A stretch of DNA of 40,042 nt, from NCBI GenBank assembly GCA_017551765.1, contig JAFZKV010000028.1, positions 1-40,042 on the forward strand, read 5' to 3'. This document shows, piece after piece, positions 34,251-40,042 of the stretch. A program made the translations under genes and the position numbers. A model generated the notes under the pieces. That model was not told the DNA's origin and searched no databases. It saw nothing but the letters and a program-made list of their open reading frames with translations. Positions within the stretch are counted from its first letter, which is position 1, and each line of letters opens with the position of its first letter. This stretch comes from Bacteroidales bacterium (GTDB taxonomy: Bacteria; Bacteroidota; Bacteroidia; Bacteroidales; P3).

Positions 34251-35363
34251 CTAGGCTTCGGCGCCGAACTGCATCAGGTAGGCCTTGATGAAGTCGTCGA
34301 GCTTGCCGTCGAGCACGCCGGCCACGTCGCTGGTTTGGTAGTTGGTGCGGTGGTCCTTCACGCGGCGGTCATCCATCACATAGGAGCGTATCTGCGAGCC
34401 CCATTCAATCTTCTTCTGGCTGGCTTTGATTTTGTCCTTCTCCTCCATGCGGTGCTTCAGTTCGCGGTCATAGAGCTGACTACGCAGCAGGCGCATGGCG
34501 TTCTCTTTGTTCTTGGGTTGGTCGCGTGTCTCGGTGTTCTCGATGAGTATCTCCTCCTCCGCACCGGTATAAGGGTCTTTGTATTGGTAGCGCAGACGCA
34601 CGCCGCTCTCCACCTTGTTGACGTTCTGTCCGCCGGCACCGCCGCTGCGGAAGGTGTCCCAACTGAGGCGGCTCATATCGACCACCACTTCAATTGAATC
34701 ATCGATAAGAGGTGTAACACTGACACTTGTAAAACTTGTCATACGCTTGCCCTGTGCGTTGAAAGGGGAGACGCGAACCAGACGGTGCACACCGGTTTCG
34801 CTCTTGAGGTAGCCGTAGGCGAAGTCGCCCTCTATCTGCAGGGTACAGCTCTTGATGCCGGCACCGTCGCCGTCGAGCGAGTTGCTGACCACCACCTTGT
34901 AGCCGTGTGTCTCGGCGTAGCGTATATACATGCGCATCAGCATCTCGGCCCAATCCTGCGCCTCCACGCCGCCTGCACCTGCATTGATGCTCAGCACCGC
35001 GTCGAGCCGGTCGCTCTCGCCACGCAGCATGTTCTTGAATTCCAGCTCCTCCACCTTCTTCTGCGTGAGGGCAATCTGGGTTAATAACTCCTCCTCGGAG
35101 GCGTCGCCGCTCTCGAAGAACTCACCCATCACCTCCAGGTCGCCGCAGGCGGTGTCCACCTCATTGTAGGCGGTCACCCACGTCTTGCGGGCATTGATGC
35201 CCTTCACCACCTTCTGCGCCTCCTTTGGGTCGTTCCAGAAGTCGGCCGCCTCGGTTTTCTTCTCCTCTTCGGCAATCCAAGCCGCCGTGTTCTCGATGTC
35301 GAGAAACCTCTTCAGCGCCTCTTTTCTTGCCACAAGGTCTTTTATCTGTTCCTGATTGGTCAT
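34251..35363 (-). CDS. prfB: Peptide chain release factor 2
   Basis: 370 residues, full length for RF2. The stop-codon reading motif SPF (VSPFNAQGKR) and the catalytic GGQ at 244-246 (SGGAGGQNVNK) are both present. It releases proteins at UGA and UAA. Many bacteria need a +1 frameshift at CTT-TGA-C near codon 25; here the corresponding LKRFLDIEN is encoded by CTC GAC with no stop, so the autoregulatory frameshift is absent. Between prfB and the upstream SRP RNA gene lies an 8-bp array. Confidence 0.97.
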   Translation of the reverse strand: MTNQEQIKDLVARKEALKRFLDIENTAAWIAEEEKKTEAADFWNDPKEAQKVVKGINARKTWVTAYNEVDTACGDLEVMGEFFESGDASEEELLTQIALTQKKVEELEFKNMLRGESDRLDAVLSINAGAGGVEAQDWAEMLMRMYIRYAETHGYKVVVSNSLDGDGAGIKSCTLQIEGDFAYGYLKSETGVHRLVRVSPFNAQGKRMTSFTSVSVTPLIDDSIEVVVDMSRLSWDTFRSGGAGGQNVNKVESGVRLRYQYKDPYTGAEEEILIENTETRDQPKNKENAMRLLRSQLYDRELKHRMEEKDKIKASQKKIEWGSQIRSYVMDDRRVKDHRTNYQTSDVAGVLDGKLDDFIKAYLMQFGAEA

Positions 35364-35376
35364 GTTTTATTCTTTA

Positions 35377-35480
35377 AGGTCTAAGAGTCAAAAGGTCTAA
35401 AAGTCTAAGAGATATAGTAGATCATTCTTTTTTTGTTTTTTGACTTTTCGTCTCTTCGACTATTTGACTTTTAGACTTTC
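35377..35480. repeat. 8-bp-period inverted array between prfB and ffs
   Basis: Thirteen 8-bp units in one register (104 bp): aggtctaa, gagtcaaa, aggtctaa, aagtctaa, gagatata, three T-rich or unrelated units, tgactttt, cgtctctt, cgactatt, tgactttt, agactttc. Left and right are reverse complements (AAAGTCTAA against TTTTAGACTTT). It fills nearly all the space between the prfB start and the ffs terminator, a stretch with no gene. Confidence 0.88.
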
Positions 35481-35489
35481 TACTCAAAC

Positions 35490-35592
35490 AAAAAAGGGCA
35501 AGCTGTTTATATCGCACCGCTACAACCAAACACCCTTGCTGTATTCCTACCCTGGGGGATTCAATGGGAGCTGGTCGTATAAGACTTGCCCA
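35490..35592 (-). ncRNA. ffs: 4.5S RNA (signal recognition particle RNA, small bacterial form)
   Basis: On the minus strand the outer stem is GGGCAAG (from 35591) with CTTGCCC (ending at 35496), followed by TTTTTT, which serves as the terminator. The apical part reads CAGG-GTA-GGAA-TAC-AGCA. This is the SRP domain IV hairpin: a GGAA tetraloop on a GTA/TAC stem above the CAGG/AGCA internal loop, the same layout as E. coli CAGG-TCC-GGAA-GGA-AGCA. It binds Ffh to target membrane proteins. A full promoter sits just upstream (35624-35655). The exact 5' end may lie up to about 25 nt further upstream. Confidence 0.93.
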
Positions 35593-35623
35593 AATCGCTG
35601 ATTTCTTCTGTCAAATCGGGTTG

Positions 35624-35655
35624 CAAAATTACTACAATTTTACAAACCCACCAAA
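35624..35655 (-). promoter_or_regulatory. Promoter of the SRP RNA gene
   Basis: On the minus strand TTTG (35652-35655), a 20-bp spacer and TAATTTTG (35624-35631) match both Bacteroidetes promoter boxes. Transcription would start near 35617, about 25 nt before the mature stem. Confidence 0.75.
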
Positions 35656-35682
35656 TTTATTTTATAATGTATTGATTATCTA

Positions 35683-38175
35683 TCAACAGGGGTCGACGTC
35701 GAAGTGGATGCTCACGTTCGACCAACCCTCCTGTTTCACCAGGTCGTCGGCCATCTGCATCATCAGCTGCTTGGCGTCGGCCACCGCTTCGCCCTGTGCG
35801 AAACGAAGGGTGATTTGCTTGATGTAGAGGGCGCGCACACGGCTCACCAACGGATATTCGGGCCCCATGACGCGGTTGCCGAAAGTGGCGCGCAGCTGCA
35901 CCGCCAGCCACTCGGCCGCACGGTTGAGCAGGTTGTCGTCGCGGTGCCGCAGGGTGATCTGTATCAATCGCGCAAACGGCGGGTAGCGGAAGATGCGCCG
36001 CTCCTGTATCTGCTCGTCGAAGAAACCCTGGTAGTTATAGCTCATCACGTCGGCAAGCACCTGGTGCTCAGGGTTGAATGTCTGTATGATGACCCGACCG
36101 CCTTCCCCGTGACGTCCGGCACGACCGCTGACCTGTGTCAGTTGCTGAAAGGCACGCTCGAAGGAGCGGAAATTGGGGTAGCTCCACAGGTTGTCGGCAT
36201 TGACCACACCCACCAGCGCTACATTCCTGAAGTCGAGCCCCTTGGTGACCATCTGGGTGCCCACCAGGATATCGATGCGGTGCTGCTGGAAGTCGTTGAG
36301 CAGCTCCATGTGGCGGTTCTTCTCCATCGTGCTGTCGAGGTCCATACGCGCCACGCTGGCTTCAGGAAACACTATCTGGAGGTCCTCCTCGATGCGCTCG
36401 GTGCCTATGCCGAACATGCGCAGGTGCTGCGAGTGGCAGGCGGGACATTCCGAGGGCACAGGGATGCTGTAGCCGCAGTAGTGGCAACGTAGCGAGTTGG
36501 TGGCCTTGTGATACACCAGCGACACGTCGCAATGCACACACTGCGGAATATGGTGGCAGTCGTCGCACTCGAGGTGCAGCGAAAATCCGCGTCGGTTCTG
36601 GAAGAGGATAACCTGCTTGTGCGCCCTCAGGGCCTCGTTGATGGCCTCCCGCAGGGTGGGCGAGAGGTGAGAGGTGAGAGGTGAGACGTGAGAGGCATCT
36701 GTTGTTTCACTTTTCGTTTTTAACTTTTCACTTTTCAGGTCGACTACCGTCACCTCGGGCAGGCTGAAACCACCGTAGCGTTGGGTGAGGGTGGCCAATC
36801 CGTATTTGCCGCTCAGCGCGTTGTGGTAGCTCTCGATGCTGGGGGTGGCGCTGCCGAGCACCGTGCGCGCTTTCCACAGTGAAGCCAGATAGACGGCGGC
36901 GTCGCGTGCGTGGTAGCGCGGAGCGGGGTCTTGCTGCTTGTAGCTGGCGTCGTGCTCCTCGTCGACGATGACCAGCGCCAGGTCGCGATAGGGCAGCAGC
37001 AATGCGCTGCGGGCACCCAGAAGCACCTGGTAGCGGTCGGCTCCGGTGGACAGCGTGCGTTGCCACACCTCCACCCGCTGGCTGGTCGAGAAACGCGAAT
37101 GGTAGACGCCCACCTTGTCGCCAAAGTAACGCTTCAAGCGGTTGATTACCTGTGCGGTGAGGGCTATCTCGGGCAGCAGCAACAAGGCTTGCCGACCCTC
37201 ACGCACCACCTCGTCTATGAGCTTGATGTAAATCTCCGTCTTGCCGCTCGAGGTGACACCGTGCAGAAGAATTGTTTGATTGTGTGATTGTGTGATTGTT
37301 TCAAAGGCGGCTTGTTGCTCCTCGTTGAGCACAATGGCGGCGGGGTCGAGCATCTCGCTCTCGTCGTAGTGCTCTATGCGGCTCTCCAACCGTTCCTCGC
37401 ATACAAGAATGTTGTTCTTTATCAGCGTGTTGAGCGAGCTACCCTGTGGCAGCTGCCGTTTGGCGACCGCCTCCTGGCCGAAGTGCGTCAACTGCGCCAC
37501 CTGCAAAAGCAACTCCACCTGCTTGGTGCGTTTTTTCTTCTCCAACTCGTCGAACAGCCGATGCAACTCTGCCTCCTCGCAGTAGGGTTTCGCCAGGTTG
37601 ACATAGGTGGAAGTCTTGGGTACAAACCGCTGACGCAGCTCTTCATCCATCACTATAATATTCCGCTCTATCATGGTGCGTATCAGCGGCATAATCTTCT
37701 GTAAGCCGATAGCTCTCCCAATGTCCAGCACCCGCATCACGGGGTGGTCGGTCAGCAGCTGCACCACCTGCATCTCCTGCTTGCCGAGTTGCGACAACTC
37801 GCCGTCGAAGTCGGGGTGTATAGTGACGGCGCTCTCGCTGGCCAGCTTCATGCCCGCCGGCAACGCCATCGCCATTACATCGCCCACATAGCACATATAG
37901 TACTTCGCCAGCCACTCCCAGAACTCCATCTGGCGCTCGGTGACGACCGGCTCGAGGTCCAGAATGGCCATGATATACTTCGCCCGCCACTGCGGCGCCT
38001 GACGGTGCACACGCCTCACAAGCGCCGAGTAGAGCCTCTGCTTGCCGAATTGCACCACCACCCGCTGGCCGGCAACGAGTTTGCCGTTGTATTCCTGCGG
38101 CACCCTATAGGTATAGTAACCAGGCACATGCAGCGGCAGCAGCACATCTACGTAGTATATCTGCGTCTCCTCCAT
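35683..38175 (-). CDS. priA: Primosomal replication-restart helicase with repeat-encoded segments
   Basis: 830 residues from the ATG at 38175. Order: N-terminal DNA-binding domain (YYVDVLLPLHVPGYYTYRVP); Walker A GVTSSGKTEIY with Lys312; DEEH box VDEEHDASYKQ; zinc cysteines CDDC, CVHC, CHYC and CPAC; then QMVTKGLDF and QVSGRAGR. It restarts stalled forks. Two repeat arrays lie in the coding sequence: one encodes a Lys/Ser/Thr-rich insert between the VVDLKSEK strand and the LREAINEALR helix, the other encodes TITQSHNQTI just before Walker A. An earlier in-frame ATG at 38211 is unlikely because the -7 box lies downstream of it. Confidence 0.95.
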   Translation of the reverse strand: MEETQIYYVDVLLPLHVPGYYTYRVPQEYNGKLVAGQRVVVQFGKQRLYSALVRRVHRQAPQWRAKYIMAILDLEPVVTERQMEFWEWLAKYYMCYVGDVMAMALPAGMKLASESAVTIHPDFDGELSQLGKQEMQVVQLLTDHPVMRVLDIGRAIGLQKIMPLIRTMIERNIIVMDEELRQRFVPKTSTYVNLAKPYCEEAELHRLFDELEKKKRTKQVELLLQVAQLTHFGQEAVAKRQLPQGSSLNTLIKNNILVCEERLESRIEHYDESEMLDPAAIVLNEEQQAAFETITQSHNQTILLHGVTSSGKTEIYIKLIDEVVREGRQALLLLPEIALTAQVINRLKRYFGDKVGVYHSRFSTSQRVEVWQRTLSTGADRYQVLLGARSALLLPYRDLALVIVDEEHDASYKQQDPAPRYHARDAAVYLASLWKARTVLGSATPSIESYHNALSGKYGLATLTQRYGGFSLPEVTVVDLKSEKLKTKSETTDASHVSPLTSHLSPTLREAINEALRAHKQVILFQNRRGFSLHLECDDCHHIPQCVHCDVSLVYHKATNSLRCHYCGYSIPVPSECPACHSQHLRMFGIGTERIEEDLQIVFPEASVARMDLDSTMEKNRHMELLNDFQQHRIDILVGTQMVTKGLDFRNVALVGVVNADNLWSYPNFRSFERAFQQLTQVSGRAGRHGEGGRVIIQTFNPEHQVLADVMSYNYQGFFDEQIQERRIFRYPPFARLIQITLRHRDDNLLNRAAEWLAVQLRATFGNRVMGPEYPLVSRVRALYIKQITLRFAQGEAVADAKQLMMQMADDLVKQEGWSNVSIHFDVDPC
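36662..36738. repeat. 7-bp-period inverted array inside priA
   Basis: Eleven 7-bp units in register: gagaggt three times, gagacgt, gagaggc, atctgtt, gtttcac, ttttcgt, ttttaac, ttttcac, ttttcag. GTGAGAG on the left roughly complements TTTTCAC on the right. In priA it encodes the SEKLKTKSETTDASHVSPL region. Confidence 0.85.
37271..37302. repeat. 8-bp-period array inside priA
   Basis: Four 8-bp units: attgtttg, attgtgtg twice, attgtttc. In priA it encodes ETITQSHNQT immediately before the Walker A strand, with the length of the protein apparently unchanged. Same family as the array upstream of pyrB. Confidence 0.8.
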
Positions 38176-38184
38176 TTGAGGCTG

Positions 38185-38192
38185 CAAAGATA
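38185..38192 (-). promoter_or_regulatory. -7 box for priA
   Basis: The minus strand reads TATCTTTG (TAnnTTTG), followed by CA, only 9 bp before the chosen priA ATG. The mRNA would have a leader of only a few nucleotides. Confidence 0.6.
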
Positions 38193-38222
38193 CGAATATT
38201 TTGCCATTCAAACTTTTTTATG

Positions 38223-38230
38223 TATTTTTG
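38223..38230 (+). promoter_or_regulatory. -7 box for argS
   Basis: TATTTTTG (TAnnTTTG), followed by CAG, 20 bp before the argS ATG. It is back to back with the priA box, 30 bp apart. Confidence 0.65.
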
Positions 38231-38250
38231 CAGCATAAAAATCGCATACT

Positions 38251-40032
38251 ATGAACATAGCAACCTCTCTGTCACAGGTCATTAGCCAGGCGTTGAACGC
38301 ACTCTATTCCATCGAACAAGCCCCCTCGGACATCGTCCTCCAGGAGACACGCCGCGATTTCAGCGGCGACTACACACTCGTCGTCTTCCCCTACGTCAAG
38401 CAGGCCCGCAAGAGCCCCGAGGCAGTGGGGCAGGAGATAGGCGCCTACGTCAAAGAACACCTCGCCGACGTGGCCGGCTTCAACGTCATCAAAGGCTTCC
38501 TGAACTTCGAGATAGCCGACAGCTATTGGCTGCAGTTCGTGGCCGAGAATGGCGCAAACTCCCAATTCGGCATCCGCAAATCCAACCCCGACGACGCTCC
38601 TGTAGTGGTTGAATACAGCAGCCCTAATACAAACAAGCCCTTACACTTAGGACACATCAGAAACAACCTACTCGGCTGGTCGGTCAGCCAGCTGTTGGCC
38701 GCCGCCGGCGCCAACGTGAAGAAGGTGAACCTCGTCAACGACCGCGGCATCCACATCTGCAAGAGCATGCTCGCCTGGATGCGATACGGCAACGGCGAAA
38801 CCCCCGAAAGCAGCGGCATGAAAGGCGACCACCTGGTGGGCAAATACTACGTCGAGTTCGACAAGCACTATAAAGAGGAGATTAAACAACTGATGGAGAG
38901 TGGGGTAGAGGGGGAGCAAGCCAAGAAAGAAGCCCCGCTGATGGTCGAAGCGCAGCAGATGCTCAAACGCTGGGAAGAGGGCGACCCCGAAGTGCGCGCC
39001 CTGTGGGAGAAGATGAACGGCTGGGTCTATGCCGGCTTCGACGAGACCTACCGTCGCCTCGGAGTGGGCTTCGACAAGGTCTACTACGAATCCAACACCT
39101 ACCTCCTCGGCAAAGAGCTCGTGCAGAAAGGCCTGGACCTCGGGGTGCTCTTCCGCAAGGACGACGGCTCGGTGTGGTGCGACCTCACCGGCGACGGCCT
39201 CGACCAGAAGCTGCTCCTGCGCCGCGACGGCACCAGCGTCTACATGACCCAGGACCTCGGCACCGCCCTCCTGCGCCACAACGACTTCGGCGCCGAACAG
39301 CTCATCTATGTGGTCGGCAACGAGCAGGATTACCACTTCAAAGTGCTCAAACTCATCCTCGGCAAACTCGGCTTCCCGTGGGCCGACAAAGTCTACCACC
39401 TCAGCTACGGTATGGTCGAGCTGCCCAACGGCAAGATGAAATCGAGAGAAGGCACCGTGGTGGACGCCGACGACCTCATCGACGAAATGGAGCAGACGGC
39501 CGCCGACATGAGCCGCGAACACGGCAAGAACGACGACCTCAGCGACGACGAGCGCCAGCACCTCTACCACATCCTCGCCCTCGGCGCTCTCAAATACTTC
39601 ATCCTCAAGGTCGACCCCACCAAGAACATGCTCTTCAATCCCGCCGAAAGCATCGACTTCAACGGCAACACAGGCCCCTTCATCCAATACACCCACGCCC
39701 GCATCCGCAGCATCGTGCGCAAGGCCGAAGGTAGTTGCCGGTGGTCGGTCGCCGGTGGTCGGTTGAACGACAAGGAGCGTGCCGTCATCAAAGCGCTCCA
39801 CGCGCTGCCCGACACCATCCTCGCCGCCGCTGCCGCCTACAGCCCCGCCATGGTGGCCAACTACGCCTACGACCTCGCCAAAGCCTTCAACAGCTTCTAT
39901 CAGGACACCCCCATCCTGCGCGAGAGCGACGACAACCTGCGCGCCTTCCGTCTGAGCCTCTGCGCCTTCGTGGCCAACGCCCTCAAGAACACCATGAACA
40001 TCCTCGGCATCGAAGTACCCGAAAGAATGTAG
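38251..40032 (+). CDS. argS: Arginyl-tRNA synthetase
   Basis: 593 residues, a normal class I ArgRS length for this phylum. The N-terminal tRNA-D-loop-binding domain leads to the catalytic motif SSPNTNKPLHLGHIRNN (HIGH form HLGH). The second motif is GKMKSREGTVV (KMSKS form), and the C-terminal anticodon-binding helices end GIEVPERM. It charges tRNA-Arg. Residues 494-507 (GSCRWSVAGGRLND), at the start of the anticodon domain, are encoded by a 7-bp array of exactly 42 bp. The start fits the promoter at 38223; 10 bp remain after the stop. Confidence 0.97.
   Translation: MNIATSLSQVISQALNALYSIEQAPSDIVLQETRRDFSGDYTLVVFPYVKQARKSPEAVGQEIGAYVKEHLADVAGFNVIKGFLNFEIADSYWLQFVAENGANSQFGIRKSNPDDAPVVVEYSSPNTNKPLHLGHIRNNLLGWSVSQLLAAAGANVKKVNLVNDRGIHICKSMLAWMRYGNGETPESSGMKGDHLVGKYYVEFDKHYKEEIKQLMESGVEGEQAKKEAPLMVEAQQMLKRWEEGDPEVRALWEKMNGWVYAGFDETYRRLGVGFDKVYYESNTYLLGKELVQKGLDLGVLFRKDDGSVWCDLTGDGLDQKLLLRRDGTSVYMTQDLGTALLRHNDFGAEQLIYVVGNEQDYHFKVLKLILGKLGFPWADKVYHLSYGMVELPNGKMKSREGTVVDADDLIDEMEQTAADMSREHGKNDDLSDDERQHLYHILALGALKYFILKVDPTKNMLFNPAESIDFNGNTGPFIQYTHARIRSIVRKAEGSCRWSVAGGRLNDKERAVIKALHALPDTILAAAAAYSPAMVANYAYDLAKAFNSFYQDTPILRESDDNLRAFRLSLCAFVANALKNTMNILGIEVPERM
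39730..39771. repeat. 7-bp-period array inside argS
   Basis: Six 7-bp units (42 bp, 14 codons): ggtagtt, gccggtg, gtcggtc, gccggtg, gtcggtt, gaacgac. Same family as the intergenic array at 25034. Confidence 0.85.
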
Positions 40033-40042
40033 GAAAGTGAAA

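Overview
The window is a chromosomal segment of a GC-rich member of the order Bacteroidales. The evidence is a TonB-dependent receptor with a carboxypeptidase-regulatory N-terminal domain, a type IX secretion C-terminal sorting domain, a DUF3098 protein beside ftsX and uppP, a fused formimidoyltransferase-cyclodeaminase, a GldI-like lipoprotein, and promoters with the TAnnTTTG -7 box of this phylum. Most genes are housekeeping. No phage, insertion sequence, CRISPR array or tRNA was seen.

Layout. 1-5101 (+): end of an unknown acidic-tailed protein, a TPR protein, a TonB-dependent receptor and an M16-like protein that lacks the zinc motif. 5419-14326 (-): a long block of ATGA-coupled genes. Read in its own direction it runs nrnA-type DHH phosphoesterase, two FKBP lipoproteins, adk, obgE, a PAP2 phosphatase, a hairpin terminator, cvpA, dus, a TPR lipoprotein, pyrB, pyrI and a membrane protein. 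14668-19763 (+): an orphan RprY-like response regulator, an MBL hydrolase, a MORN protein, a lipoprotein and an S9 peptidase. 19807-23264 (-): atpD, atpC and an oligopeptide-binding lipoprotein. 23466-24851 (-): a T9SS cargo protein with an AT-rich core. 25311-30676 (-): dapD, a lipoprotein, dnaN, ftsX, DUF3098, uppP and truB. 30958-34231 (+): ftcD, a 41-residue lipoprotein and a retropepsin-like protein. 34251-38175 (-): priA, the 4.5S SRP RNA gene and prfB. 38251-40032 (+): argS.

The most unusual signal is a set of about nineteen short arrays of degenerate tandem repeats scattered through the window. Each array has one strict period of 7, 8 or 11 bp. In many, the unit turns into its own reverse complement part-way through while the period stays in register. 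They fill gaps inside operons, often running exactly from one gene's stop codon to the next gene's start. They also lie in frame inside conserved genes: three in truB, two in priA, one in argS and one in the M16 gene. Unit families recur between distant loci. I know of no named family for them in Bacteroidetes. The nearest known analogue is the heptameric STRR repeats of filamentous cyanobacteria.
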